From the NCBI RefSeq assembly GCF_036961565.1, contig NZ_JBAMDD010000012.1:62001-126000 (forward strand): a DNA stretch of 64,000 nt, given 5' to 3'. This stretch comes from Chitinimonas sp036961565. Lineage in GTDB: Bacteria; Pseudomonadota; Gammaproteobacteria; Burkholderiales; Chitinimonadaceae. The notes under the pieces were generated by a model that saw only the letters and a program-made list of their open reading frames with translations, searched no databases and was not told where the DNA came from. Numbering within the stretch: position 1 is the first letter of the stretch; each line of letters starts with the position of its first letter. The translations under genes and the position numbers were made by a program. Below are positions 7,743 to 16,091 of this stretch, in pieces.

Positions 7743-7952
7743 ATGGCCCGTATTACCGTAGAAGACTGCCTCGACCGTATCCCCAATCGTTTCGACCTGA
7801 CCCTGACGGCCGCCTACCGCGCTCGCCAGTTGGCCAATGGCTCCACGCCGCTGGTCGATCAGGTGGGCCGCGACAAACCCACCGTGCTGGCCCTGCGTGA
7901 GCTGGCTGCGGGCAAGATCGGCATCGAGATACTGCACCGGGCGCGTAGCTAA
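7743..7952 (+). CDS. rpoZ: RNA polymerase omega subunit
   Basis: The 69-residue product starts MARITVEDCLDRIPNRFDL, the conserved omega N terminus that packs against beta-prime. Omega helps assemble core polymerase and forms part of the ppGpp site at the beta-prime/omega interface. Two in-frame ATGs exist (7737 and 7743); 7743 gives the conserved N terminus and a better 9-bp spacing from GGAG. The gene sits between gmk and spoT and is followed by an intrinsic terminator, so spoT may need read-through or its own promoter. Confidence 0.96.
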   Translation: MARITVEDCLDRIPNRFDLTLTAAYRARQLANGSTPLVDQVGRDKPTVLALRELAAGKIGIEILHRARS

Positions 7953-7969
7953 GCGTTGCAGGGCAGGGC

Positions 7970-7993
7970 AAAAGCGGGCTATGCCCGCTTTTT
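7970..7993 (+). terminator. intrinsic terminator after rpoZ
   Basis: A 10-bp perfect stem (aaaagcgggc / gcccgctttt) with a 3-nt loop tat ends in a run of Ts. It lies 17 bp after the rpoZ stop and 22 bp before the spoT start, so it could act as an attenuating terminator between the two genes. Confidence 0.8.
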
Positions 7994-8015
7994 GTCCCTC
8001 TAGCTACCCTACATC

Positions 8016-10190
8016 ATGCTGATAGCCGAAGACATTCCCGTCCCCGAGGAATACGCCGCACTGGTGGCGAGGGATGCGAACGTTCTGTTCGCCAAGGTAT
8101 CGGGCTATCTGAAGCCCGAGGATCTGCCGTTGCTGCGCACGGCTTTCCTGTTCAGCGCCGAGTGCCACAAGACCCAGTTCCGCAAGAGCGGCGAGCCCTA
8201 CATCACCCACCCGCTGGCGGTGGCTGATATCCTGGCCGACCATCACCTGGATGCCCAGGCGCTGATGGCCGCCTTCCTGCATGACACCATGGAGGATACC
8301 GGGGTCACCAAGCTGGAGCTGACCGATCGCTTCGGCAAGCCTATTGCCGAGCTGGTGGATGGCCTGTCCAAGCTGGAGAAGCTGGAGTTCCAGAGCAAGG
8401 AAGAGGCGCAGGCGGAGAACTTCCGCAAGATGCTGATGGCCATGGCCCGCGATGTGCGGGTCATTCTGGTGAAGCTGGCTGACCGCTTGCACAATATGCG
8501 CACGCTGGATGCCATGCGCGAGGACAAGCAGAAGCGGATTGCCGCCGAGACGCTGGAAATCTATGCGCCTATCGCCAACCGCATCGGTCTGCATGCCATC
8601 TATCAGGAGCTGGAGGACTGGAGCTTCCGCTACCTGCACCCCATGCGCTACGAGGTGCTGGGCAAGGCACTGAAGGCGGCGCGGGGCAACCGGCGCGAGG
8701 TGGTGAACAAGATACAGGACGCCATCAAGCAAAAGCTGGAAGACGCCAGGATAGAGGCCACCGTGTATGGCCGCGAAAAGCACCTGGCCAGCATCTATCG
8801 CAAGATGCAGGAGAAGCACCTGAGCTTTTCCGAGGTGCTGGATATCTACGGCTTCCGCGTCATTGTCCGCGATGTATCGACCTGCTACCTGGTGCTGGGG
8901 GCGCTGCACGGCCTCTACAAGCCCCGCCCTGGTACGTTCAAGGACTATATCGCCATCCCCAAGCCCAATGGCTACCAGAGCCTGCATACGGCGCTGTCCG
9001 GCCCCTATGGCACGCCCATCGAGGTGCAGATACGCACCCACGATATGCACAAGGTGGCGCAGGCCGGCGTGGCATCGCACTGGATGTACAAATCCGGCGA
9101 CGATGGCGTCAGCGATGTGCAGCAGAAAACCCACCAATGGCTGCAAAGCCTGCTGGAGATCCAATCCATGTCGGGGGATTCGGTTGAATTCCTCGAACAT
9201 ATCAAGGTCGACCTGTTCCCTGGCGAGGTCTATGTCTTTACCCCCAAGGGCAAGATATTGACCCTGCCGCAAGGCTCCACTGCGGTGGATTTTGCCTATG
9301 CGGTGCACTCCGATATCGGCAATCGCTGCATTGCTGCCCGCATCAACTACGACCTGATGCCCCTGCGGACTGCCATCAAGACCGGCGACCAGGTCGAGAT
9401 CATTACGGCCACCACGGCCCGGCCCAATCCCAACTGGCTGAACTTTGTGGTGACGGGCAAGGCCCGCTCGCATATCCGGCATTTCCTCAAGACCATGCGC
9501 TATGAGGAATCGGTACAGCTGGGTGAGCGCATGCTGAGTCAGGCCGCACGGGCTTTGATGAACCAGAGTGTGGAGTTGCCGCCTGAATCCTGGGAGCGCT
9601 ACCTCAAGGAAAACGCCCCGTCGCGTCGTGACGAGATACTGTCCGACATCGGCCTGGGCAAGCGTATAGGCGTGGTGGTGGCGCAGCGCCTCTTGACGCT
9701 GGCCGGGCTGCTGACCGAAGGCGAGGCCAAGAGCGGGCCTATCCTGATACGCGGTACCGAGGGGGTGGCAGTACAGTTCTCTCGCTGCTGCAATCCCATA
9801 CCGGGTGACCCCATCATCGGCCTGATCAAGCAGGGGCAGGGGCTGGTCATCCATACCCATGACTGCCCACAGGTCGTGGGCAGGCATGGCAAGGTGGACC
9901 CGGAGAAGATGCTGGAGGTGGAGTGGGATGTCCCGGCCGGCAAGCTGTTTGATGTGCAGATCAAGATACTGGCCATGCACGAGCGTGGCGTGCTGGCGCA
10001 GATTGCCGCCGCCATCTCGGAGGCGGCAGCCAATATCGAGAATGTGCGCATGGACAGCGATCACGAGGGCGATCGTTACACCGAGATCAGCTTTACCGTA
10101 CAGGTGGAAAACCGCCAGCACCTGGCCAGAGTGATGCAGACCCTGCGCCAGCTGGAGAGCGTGGTGCGGATACACAGGCTGAAGTCCTAG
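8016..10190 (+). CDS. spoT: bifunctional (p)ppGpp synthetase/hydrolase
   Basis: The 724-residue RelA/SpoT homologue controls the stringent response. The N-terminal HD hydrolase domain is intact: His65 in T-H-P-L-A-V, H89-D90 and E93-D94 in H-D-T-M-E-D-T. This marks it as hydrolase-competent SpoT rather than RelA. A synthetase domain follows (about 215-370, with Y-G-R-E-K-H-L-A-S-I-Y and an R-V-I-V-R-D segment). Next come a TGS domain (about 405-465), a helical/conserved-cysteine region with R-C-C-N-P-I-P-G-D-P, and a C-terminal ACT domain (about 650-720). The gmk-rpoZ-spoT synteny agrees. ATG 8016 is preceded by only weak ribosome-site sequence. Confidence 0.95.
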   Translation: MLIAEDIPVPEEYAALVARDANVLFAKVSGYLKPEDLPLLRTAFLFSAECHKTQFRKSGEPYITHPLAVADILADHHLDAQALMAAFLHDTMEDTGVTKLELTDRFGKPIAELVDGLSKLEKLEFQSKEEAQAENFRKMLMAMARDVRVILVKLADRLHNMRTLDAMREDKQKRIAAETLEIYAPIANRIGLHAIYQELEDWSFRYLHPMRYEVLGKALKAARGNRREVVNKIQDAIKQKLEDARIEATVYGREKHLASIYRKMQEKHLSFSEVLDIYGFRVIVRDVSTCYLVLGALHGLYKPRPGTFKDYIAIPKPNGYQSLHTALSGPYGTPIEVQIRTHDMHKVAQAGVASHWMYKSGDDGVSDVQQKTHQWLQSLLEIQSMSGDSVEFLEHIKVDLFPGEVYVFTPKGKILTLPQGSTAVDFAYAVHSDIGNRCIAARINYDLMPLRTAIKTGDQVEIITATTARPNPNWLNFVVTGKARSHIRHFLKTMRYEESVQLGERMLSQAARALMNQSVELPPESWERYLKENAPSRRDEILSDIGLGKRIGVVVAQRLLTLAGLLTEGEAKSGPILIRGTEGVAVQFSRCCNPIPGDPIIGLIKQGQGLVIHTHDCPQVVGRHGKVDPEKMLEVEWDVPAGKLFDVQIKILAMHERGVLAQIAAAISEAAANIENVRMDSDHEGDRYTEISFTVQVENRQHLARVMQTLRQLESVVRIHRLKS

Positions 10191-10209
10191 AGCCTGTGAA
10201 CAGGCTCTT
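10190..10209 (+). terminator. short hairpin at the spoT stop codon
   Basis: A perfect 7-bp stem gagcctg/caggctc with a tgaa tetraloop begins at the last base of the spoT stop codon and is followed by only TT. It is a plausible weak terminator or mRNA-end hairpin before thiS. Confidence 0.4.
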
Positions 10210-10277
10210 AGCCATCCTGGCGATGGGCCGGGCAATGCTAGAATCAAGGCCTTGACCGGCTCTGCGCACCCCTTACC

Positions 10278-10481
10278 GTGATTACCATCACCCTTAACGG
10301 CGAAACCCGCCAATTCGACCCCGATCTCAATCTGGCCCAGTTGGTGGAGAGGCTGGGCCATACCGGGCGCCGTATTGCCATAGAGCGTAACGGCGAAATC
10401 GTGCCCAAGGGCCTGCACGGCGAGACGCTGCTGCTGGCCGGCGACAGGCTGGAGATTGTGGTGGCAGTAGGGGGCGGCTGA
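10278..10481 (+). CDS. thiS: sulfur carrier protein ThiS
   Basis: This 67-residue ubiquitin-fold protein ends in the diglycine (V-G-G-G) that is adenylated and converted to thiocarboxylate to donate sulfur for the thiamine thiazole ring. Features typical of ThiS include the opening I-T-I-T-L-N-G-E, the central V-E-R-L-G segment and the L-L-L-A-G-D-R-L-E-I-V core. It starts at GTG 10278 (ATT follows). It lies just upstream of thiG, but an acetyltransferase gene is inserted between the two. thiF, thiO and thiE are not in the window. Confidence 0.93.
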   Translation: MITITLNGETRQFDPDLNLAQLVERLGHTGRRIAIERNGEIVPKGLHGETLLLAGDRLEIVVAVGGG

Positions 10482-10982
10482 GTGCAGCGGCCACTGCGGT
10501 TTGCCACCATAGACCTGGAGCGCCACCTGGCCGACTGCCTGGCAGCCCGGCGCGATACCTATATCGCCAGCTTTGGCAGCGAGGCCGGTTGGGCGGCCGA
10601 ATATGGCTCTGAGAGTGACTATCCGGCTTGGCTGGCGGCACGCATTGCAGCGCTGCCGCAGGCTTGCGTACATGTCTGGGACGGTGATCGCATCATCGGC
10701 CAGCTGGAAGGCCGTCTACGGCCAGGCTCGGACATCGCCACGATCCACCTGGTCTACCTGGTGCCGGCCTATCGGGGCACCGGCGCGGCGGCATGGCTGA
10801 TCGACTACCTTATCAAGGTGTTCGAACCACTGGGTGTGGCTCGGCTACAGCTGAGTGTGGCCCCCGGCAATGCGCGAGCAATTGCCTTTTATCACAAGCA
10901 TGGCTGGGCCCTCTGCGCCCAGTCTGGCAAAGACCCCAGGGTGCGCCTGATGGAGCGCCTGCTCCCGGCTACCCTACACTGA
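10482..10982 (+). CDS. GNAT family N-acetyltransferase
   Basis: The 166-residue product contains the GNAT core. Motif A with the acetyl-CoA pyrophosphate loop is V-P-A-Y-R-G-T-G-A-A-A-W-L-I (about residues 90-103). Motif B, N-A-R-A-I-A-F-Y-H-K-H-G-W, is near 130-142. The start GTG immediately abuts the thiS stop and thiG begins 15 bp after its end, so it is cotranscribed with thiazole synthesis genes. A role in thiamine metabolism is not established for this family; it may be a passenger. Substrate unknown. Confidence 0.85.
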   Translation: MQRPLRFATIDLERHLADCLAARRDTYIASFGSEAGWAAEYGSESDYPAWLAARIAALPQACVHVWDGDRIIGQLEGRLRPGSDIATIHLVYLVPAYRGTGAAAWLIDYLIKVFEPLGVARLQLSVAPGNARAIAFYHKHGWALCAQSGKDPRVRLMERLLPATLH

Positions 10983-10997
10983 CGGATAACCAAGCCC

Positions 10998-11783
10998 ATG
11001 CAAGATGCTCCCTTCCAGATTGCCGACCGCGTCTATGGCTCCCGCCTGCTGGTGGGGACCGGCAAGTACAAGGATTTCACCGAGACCCGCGCGGCCATTG
11101 ATGCCTCGGGTGCGGAGATCGTGACTGTCGCCATCCGTCGCGTGAATATCGGCCAGGATGCCCAGGCGCCCAGCCTGCTCGATTACCTGCCGCCCAGCCA
11201 GTTCACCTACCTGCCCAATACGGCCGGCTGCTACAGCGCCGACGATGCGGTACGTACCCTGCGGTTGGCGCGCGAGCTGCTGGATGGCCATAAGTTGGTG
11301 AAGCTGGAAGTGCTGGGTGATGCCCACAGCCTCTACCCCAATGTGGTGGAGACCTTGCGTGCGGCCGAAACCCTGGTGAAGGATGGCTTCGATGTGATGG
11401 TCTACACCTCGGACGACCCCATCATCGCCAAGCAGCTGGAGGAAATAGGCTGTTGCGCCATTATGCCGCTGGCCAGCCTGATAGGCTCGGGCATGGGCAT
11501 ATTGAACCCCTGGAACCTCAGGCTCATCATCGAGCAGGCGCGTGTGCCGGTCATCGTCGATGCCGGTGTGGGCACGGCATCGGATGCCGCCATCGCCATG
11601 GAGCTGGGTTGCGACGGCGTACTGATGAACACCGCCATTGCTGCGGCACAGCACCCGGTGCTGATGGCCAGCGCCATGCGCAAGGGCGTGGAAGCCGGCC
11701 GCGAGGCCTTTTTGGCGGGGCGCATGCCGCGCAAGCTGTACTCGGCCAGCCCCAGCTCGCCCACTACCGGCATGATAGGTTGA
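10998..11783 (+). CDS. thiG: thiazole synthase
   Basis: ThiG joins 1-deoxy-D-xylulose 5-phosphate, dehydroglycine and the ThiS thiocarboxylate sulfur to make the thiazole phosphate of thiamine. The 261-residue TIM barrel has the Schiff-base lysine region L-V-K-L-E-V-L-G-D and the phosphate-binding segments P-L-A-S-L-I-G-S-G-M-G-I and D-A-G-V-G-T-A-S-D-A. Other conserved blocks are L-L-V-G-T-G-K-Y near the start and V-L-M-N-T-A-I-A near the end. Length is normal. It is followed within 8 bp by the DUF817 gene and then trmB; thiG-trmB proximity is common in Neisseriales-type genomes. Confidence 0.96.
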   Translation: MQDAPFQIADRVYGSRLLVGTGKYKDFTETRAAIDASGAEIVTVAIRRVNIGQDAQAPSLLDYLPPSQFTYLPNTAGCYSADDAVRTLRLARELLDGHKLVKLEVLGDAHSLYPNVVETLRAAETLVKDGFDVMVYTSDDPIIAKQLEEIGCCAIMPLASLIGSGMGILNPWNLRLIIEQARVPVIVDAGVGTASDAAIAMELGCDGVLMNTAIAAAQHPVLMASAMRKGVEAGREAFLAGRMPRKLYSASPSSPTTGMIG

Positions 11784-11790
11784 GGCGAGC

Positions 11791-12645
11791 TTGAACCAGG
11801 CTGCTGTATTACCGGCACCGGGCGGTTTCGCCCGGTTTTGCCACGAGTTCTGGTGGTTTGGCCTGAAAGAGGCGCGCGCCTGCATATTTGCCGGTTCGTT
11901 CTTCGTGGTGCTGGCCCTGTCCACCAAGCTGCCGCTGGGGCCATTGCCGCGTTACGATTTCATCCTGCTGGCGGCATTGCTGATCCAGGGCTTGCTGATC
12001 GCCACCCGGCTGGAGAGCTGGGACGAGGTCAAGACCATCAGCCTGTTCCATCTGCTGGGTTTTGCGCTTGAGGTGTTCAAGACGCATCCGGCCATAGGCT
12101 CGTGGCATTACCCGGAGTTCGCCTATAGCAAGGTGCTGGGGGTGCCGCTCTACAGTGGCTTTATGTATGCCGCCGTGGCCAGCTATATGGCGCAGGCCTG
12201 GCGCATCATGGACTTGCGGCTGACGGGCTACCCCAGTTACTGGCTTAGCCTGCCCCTGTGTGCCGCCATCTATCTAAACTTCTTCACCCATCACTTCCTG
12301 CCTGATCTGCGCTGGCTCCTGATTGCCGCCGCCGTGCTGGTCTTTGCGCGCACCCGGGTGTACTTCCATCCGCTGGCAACGCCGCGCTGGATGCCCATGC
12401 CGATAGCCTTTGTGCTGATCGGTTTCTTTGTCTGGCTGGCCGAGAACATCGCCACGTTTTTTCGCGCCTGGCAGTATCCGGAGCAAGCCGCCGGCTGGAC
12501 ATTGGTGCACTGGGGTAAAATCAGTTCCTGGGGTCTGCTGGTGATACTGAGCTTTATTGTCATTGCTGACCTCAAGCACTTGAAGGCCCGGCGCACTAAG
12601 CTTGGCCAGTCCCAGAACACACGTTCCAACCCGATTTCGCAGTAG
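11791..12645 (+). CDS. DUF817 family membrane protein
   Basis: The 284-residue polytopic membrane protein has about eight hydrophobic segments. It matches the DUF817 pattern, including W-F-G-L-K-E-A-R-A near the N terminus, L-P-R-Y-D-F-I-L-L-A-A, E-V-F-K-T-H-P-A-I-G-S-W and P-L-Y-S-G-F-M-Y-A. Several His/Trp/Glu residues in these blocks are conserved in the family, but no function is known. Translation begins at TTG 11791 shortly after the thiG stop with a GAGG-like site. The C-terminal tail is basic and cytoplasmic. It separates thiG from trmB and is probably cotranscribed with both. Confidence 0.85.
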   Translation: MNQAAVLPAPGGFARFCHEFWWFGLKEARACIFAGSFFVVLALSTKLPLGPLPRYDFILLAALLIQGLLIATRLESWDEVKTISLFHLLGFALEVFKTHPAIGSWHYPEFAYSKVLGVPLYSGFMYAAVASYMAQAWRIMDLRLTGYPSYWLSLPLCAAIYLNFFTHHFLPDLRWLLIAAAVLVFARTRVYFHPLATPRWMPMPIAFVLIGFFVWLAENIATFFRAWQYPEQAAGWTLVHWGKISSWGLLVILSFIVIADLKHLKARRTKLGQSQNTRSNPISQ

Positions 12646-12657
12646 AAAGGCCCCATC

Positions 12658-13335
12658 TTGGACAATCCGCATCATCGCCATATCCGCAGTTTCGTGCTGC
12701 GCCAGGGGCATTTCTCCGAGGCGCAGACTCGCGCCATGGAAGAGGGCATGCCGCAATGGGGGGTGGAGTACCGGCATGAACTGCTGGATCTGACCCAGAC
12801 CTTTGGCAGGGAGGCCCCCAAGGTGCTGGAAATCGGTTTTGGCATGGGCGGCGCAACGGCGGAAATCGCCCAGACCCGGCCCGATACCGATTTTCTGGGC
12901 ATCGAGGTGCATGGCCCCGGCGTGGGCAATATGCTCAAGCTGATCAGCGAAAAGCAGCTGAGCAATATCCGCGTGGTGCGGCATGATGCTGTTGAGGTGG
13001 TGGAGCACATGCTGCCTCTGGAGAGCCTGGACGGCTTCCATCTGTATTTTCCCGACCCCTGGCCCAAGAAGCGGCAACAGAAGCGCCGGCTGGTGCAGCC
13101 CGAGTTTCTGGATCGCATCGTCAGCCGGCTCAAGCCGGGCGCCTATGTGCATATGGCGACGGACTGGGAGGACTACGCCGTGCAGATGCTGGACGTGCTG
13201 AGTGCCCATCCGGCCTTGCGCAATACGGCAGAGGGCTATGCGCCAAGGCCGGAATGGCGTCCGCTGACCAAGTTCGAGCAGCGTGGCCTGAACCTGGGCC
13301 ATGGGGTGTGGGATCTGATGTTCGTGAAGCGCTAG
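12658..13335 (+). CDS. trmB: tRNA (guanine-N7-)-methyltransferase
   Basis: TrmB makes m7G46 in the variable loop of tRNAs using S-adenosylmethionine. The 225-residue protein has the AdoMet motif V-L-E-I-G-F-G-M-G (about 59-67), the F-L-G-I-E-V-H-G-P-G-V-G block and the signature F-P-D-P-W-P-K-K-R with the catalytic Asp. The end block T-K-F-E-Q-R-G is also typical. The start is TTG 12658 with GAAAGG upstream; no in-frame ATG is available before the conserved R-S-F-V-L-R-Q-G-H segment. It follows the DUF817 gene by 12 bp. Confidence 0.95.
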   Translation: MDNPHHRHIRSFVLRQGHFSEAQTRAMEEGMPQWGVEYRHELLDLTQTFGREAPKVLEIGFGMGGATAEIAQTRPDTDFLGIEVHGPGVGNMLKLISEKQLSNIRVVRHDAVEVVEHMLPLESLDGFHLYFPDPWPKKRQQKRRLVQPEFLDRIVSRLKPGAYVHMATDWEDYAVQMLDVLSAHPALRNTAEGYAPRPEWRPLTKFEQRGLNLGHGVWDLMFVKR

Positions 13336-13388
13336 CTTACCCTGGCGGGTGGGGATGGCGTGGTGCCTTATTGAGGGAGGACGCAAGC

Positions 13389-14555
13389 TTGTCTGCCAGA
13401 AATAGCTTGATCATCACCAGCCTGCTGTCCCTGGTGGCCTGCCATGGTGCGGAGGTGCCCACGGCGGCTGTGCCTGTGGAGGCCGCGCCCATGCGGGCCG
13501 CCCCTGTGCCGGGCGCCCCAAAACTACAGGCGGTGACGGTAGCGCGTGGGCTGGAGCATCCCTGGGGCTTGGCCTTCTTGCCCGATGGCCGCATGCTGGT
13601 GAGCGAGCGGCCGGGCAGGTTGCGCTTGGTGGCCAGGGATGGCGCCGTATCGGCACCGCTGAAAGGCGTGCCAGCCGTGTTTGCCAGGGGCCAGGGCGGT
13701 CTGCTCGATGTGGTGCTGCATCCCGCCTTTGCCACCAATCAATGGGTTTACCTTGTCTACGCCGAGCCCGACCCCCTGCAGGCCAGCCTGGCCGGCACTG
13801 CGGTGGCGCGCGGCAAGCTGGTGGGGGAGCAACTGCAGGGCGTACAGGTGCTGTTTCGCCAGCAGCCCAAGGTGGCTGGCGGCAATCATTTTGGCGCACG
13901 CCTGGCCTTTGCGCCGGACGGGCGTTTCTTCCTGGCCATGGGCGAGCGCTTTCAGCGTGATCGCGCCCAGAACCCCATGGAGCATCTGGGCAAGGTGGTA
14001 CGGTTGCAGGACGACGGCCGCGTGCCGCTGGATAACCCCTTTGTCGGCCAGCCGGGCTACCAGCCGGAGATATGGTCGCTGGGCCACCGCAATGTGCAGG
14101 GAGCGGCCATCCACCCGCAAAGCGGCCAGTTATGGACGGCCGAGCACGGCGCCCAGGGGGGCGATGAGATCAATACACCCAAGGCGGGCCGCAACTACGG
14201 TTGGCCCGTCATTACCTATGGCCGCAACTACGGCGGCGGCAAGATAGGCGAGGGGACGGCCAAGGACGGCATGGAGCAGCCGCGCCATTACTGGGATCCT
14301 TCCATCGCGCCTTCCGGCATGGCTTTTTATACCGGCAACCGTTACCCAGGCTGGCGTGGCAGCTTGCTGGTGGGCGCCTTGCGCGGCCAGCATGTGGCGC
14401 GGCTCAGCCTGGATGGCGAGCGGGTGGTGGCCGAGGAGAAGCTACTGACTGATCTGGGGCGGCGGGTGCGGGACGTGAGACAGGGCCCGGATGGCTGGGT
14501 CTACCTGCTGACCGATGCCGCGGATGGCGAGGTGCTGCGGCTGGAGCTGCAGTGA
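13389..14555 (+). CDS. PQQ-dependent aldose sugar dehydrogenase-like lipoprotein
   Basis: The product (388 aa) is a six-bladed beta-propeller of the soluble glucose/sorbosone dehydrogenase family, like E. coli YliI, which oxidises aldoses with pyrroloquinoline quinone. Diagnostic segments: L-E-H-P-W-G-L-A-F-L-P-D-G, G-G-N-H-F-G-A-R-L-A-F, W-S-L-G-H-R-N-V-Q-G and I-A-P-S-G-M-A-F-Y-T-G. The TTG start at 13389 has a GGGAGG site 8 bp upstream and yields a short signal peptide ending in the lipobox L-V-A-C (Cys18), so it should be an exported lipoprotein processed by Lnt. A longer frame upstream overlaps trmB and lacks a signal. No PQQ synthesis genes are in the window. Confidence 0.88.
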   Translation: MSARNSLIITSLLSLVACHGAEVPTAAVPVEAAPMRAAPVPGAPKLQAVTVARGLEHPWGLAFLPDGRMLVSERPGRLRLVARDGAVSAPLKGVPAVFARGQGGLLDVVLHPAFATNQWVYLVYAEPDPLQASLAGTAVARGKLVGEQLQGVQVLFRQQPKVAGGNHFGARLAFAPDGRFFLAMGERFQRDRAQNPMEHLGKVVRLQDDGRVPLDNPFVGQPGYQPEIWSLGHRNVQGAAIHPQSGQLWTAEHGAQGGDEINTPKAGRNYGWPVITYGRNYGGGKIGEGTAKDGMEQPRHYWDPSIAPSGMAFYTGNRYPGWRGSLLVGALRGQHVARLSLDGERVVAEEKLLTDLGRRVRDVRQGPDGWVYLLTDAADGEVLRLELQ

Positions 14556-14556
14556 T

Positions 14557-14585
14557 GCAGGCCGGTGCCGACGGCGCCAGCCTGC
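14557..14585. terminator. hairpin between convergent genes
   Basis: Two nested stems (gcaggc / gcctgc and ggtgcc / ggcgcc with loop gac) form one imperfect hairpin right after the dehydrogenase stop and before the 3' end of the SPOR gene. No U-tract on the plus strand. It probably serves as a bidirectional end structure. Confidence 0.4.
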
Positions 14586-14592
14586 AGGGGAA

Positions 14593-15324
14593 TCAGCAAC
14601 CTATGCTGGTGATGGTGCTGCCGCGGAAGGCGGTCGCTGCCTGATTCAACTGCTTCTTGGCCGAGCTGGGAACCTGCTTGAGCAGAAGCGTGTTGCTGAC
14701 AGGGGTGCCTTCTCGGCGTTCGCGCAGCATGGCGGTGCGCACCCCTTGCTGGCGCAGGCTGTCCAGCCGGCGTTCGGCGGCTTCCTTGGTCGAGAACAGG
14801 CCTAGCGAGACGGCGTTCAGGTAACGCTTGTCGTCGTTGATGATGAAGAAATCGGTCACGCCCAGCGTCTTCAGTTCGTCGGCTTTCTTTTGCGCGTCGG
14901 CCGTGGTGCCCCGTGGCGGTATCAGTACCCAGTAACGCACAGGGCCTTCGCCGCCACTGCTTTCCAATTTGATCTCACCGCCCAGCTTGAGTTCGGCCAC
15001 GCGCTTTCTGACATTGGGCAGGTCTTCGGTGAGTATGCCACGCCAGGCAAAGCAGGCCTTGCCTGCAGCCGCGACTTCGGCGACCACGGGCGCCTGCGCC
15101 TCGAGGGCATCGGAGGCCGCCACCGGGCTGTCGGCTGCCGGCCCGGCCGCAGCGTCAACCGGTGGGGTTGCGCTGGGGCTGGCGGGCAGGACTTCGGCGA
15201 TGCGCAGCTTGGCGGCATTGACTTCGCGGTTACGCCAGTCGAGCGGCGGCTGCGGCTCAGCCAGCCGGGTGTAGCCGAAGAACAGCAGATTGGCGAGCAG
15301 TAACAGGAAGAACAGCCATTTCAT
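14593..15324 (-). CDS. SPOR-domain membrane protein
   Basis: The 243-residue protein has one N-terminal membrane anchor (about 2-20, MKWLFFLLLLANLLFFGY) and an Ala/Pro-rich linker (about 45-85). A periplasmic SPOR-like domain follows (about 90-205, with R-Y-W-V-L-I-P-P-R-G and Y-L-N-A-V-S-L-G-L-F-S-T-K-E-A-A). SPOR domains bind glycan strands stripped of stem peptides at the division septum. It is the last gene of the five-gene minus-strand chain and its start overlaps the coaX stop by 4 bp. Its role next to coaX/birA is probably just operon sharing; a birA-coaX-SPOR order recurs in betaproteobacteria. Confidence 0.82.
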   Translation of the reverse strand: MKWLFFLLLLANLLFFGYTRLAEPQPPLDWRNREVNAAKLRIAEVLPASPSATPPVDAAAGPAADSPVAASDALEAQAPVVAEVAAAGKACFAWRGILTEDLPNVRKRVAELKLGGEIKLESSGGEGPVRYWVLIPPRGTTADAQKKADELKTLGVTDFFIINDDKRYLNAVSLGLFSTKEAAERRLDSLRQQGVRTAMLRERREGTPVSNTLLLKQVPSSAKKQLNQAATAFRGSTITSIGC

Positions 15325-16091
15325 GGGACAGGATTCCAGTTGGGCGAGGCATCGCTGGCCAACTTGGCCAGGCCGCGCAGGACCAGATTATCAACGGCGG
15401 ACAGGCGGGTTGCCAGTATTGGCGTCAACAAGGGCGCCAACAGGCTGGCATCGCCCCCCGAAAGCCACACCTGGGCGCCATGGCCGGTGTGCTGTTCCAG
15501 CCGGCCGTGCATCTGCATGATGGCGCCGGTCAGGGCCAGCAGCACGCCATTGACGATGGCTTCGCCGGTGGCTTGGGGAAAATCCACCGTGGCGCCATCG
15601 GGCAGGCCCAGGTCGGCTGTGCCCTGTGCCAGGGACTGGCGCATCAGCCGGTAGCCGGGCACGATCAGTCCGCCCAGGAATACCCCTTCCGCCGTCAGTG
15701 CGTCCACGGTCATGGCGGTGCCTGCCATGACCACGATGGCATCGCTGGCGCCCAGGCTGCGGGCGCCCAGCATGGCTGCCCAGCGATCCGCTCCCAGTTG
15801 GGCCGGTTCGCGGTAGCCATTGCTGAGGCCGGCCTGGCTGGCGGTAGGTTTCAGCCAGTCTATGGGTAATGCCAGGCAGGCGGCCAGTTGCCCGGCGATG
15901 GCTGGCCCGGCCACATTGCAGCCCAGTATGTGGCTGGCCGCAGGGTGTTGGGCCAAGGCCTGCGGCAGTTGGGCCAACTGATCGTAGGCCAGGCTGCCCT
16001 CGGCCAGGTAGTTCAAGGGGGAGTGGGGCGCCAGCAGCGCCCATTTCAGCCGGCTGTTGCCGGCGTCCAGCAACAGTGTTGGGCCGCTCAT
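15321..16091 (-). CDS. coaX: type III pantothenate kinase
   Basis: CoaX catalyses the first step of coenzyme A synthesis, ATP-dependent phosphorylation of pantothenate, and is not feedback-inhibited by CoA. The 256-residue product starts MSGPTLLLDAGNSRLKWAL, containing the phosphate-1 motif D-x-G-N-S-R-x-K. The pantothenate motif G-A-D-R-W-A-A-M-L-G-A and the G-T-A-M-T-V-D-A segment with the catalytic-region Asp are present. I chose ATG 16091 because it overlaps the birA stop in an ATGA and gives the conserved N terminus; a longer open frame upstream is inside birA. Confidence 0.93.
   Translation of the reverse strand: MSGPTLLLDAGNSRLKWALLAPHSPLNYLAEGSLAYDQLAQLPQALAQHPAASHILGCNVAGPAIAGQLAACLALPIDWLKPTASQAGLSNGYREPAQLGADRWAAMLGARSLGASDAIVVMAGTAMTVDALTAEGVFLGGLIVPGYRLMRQSLAQGTADLGLPDGATVDFPQATGEAIVNGVLLALTGAIMQMHGRLEQHTGHGAQVWLSGGDASLLAPLLTPILATRLSAVDNLVLRGLAKLASDASPNWNPVP

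Noticed and set aside
8004..10673. An 889-codon open frame on the minus strand opposite spoT and thiS
   Set aside because: It is the antisense shadow of a GC-rich gene with clear domains on the plus strand. Its translation is His/Gln/Leu-rich low-complexity sequence with no recognisable fold, and it would cover three real genes.
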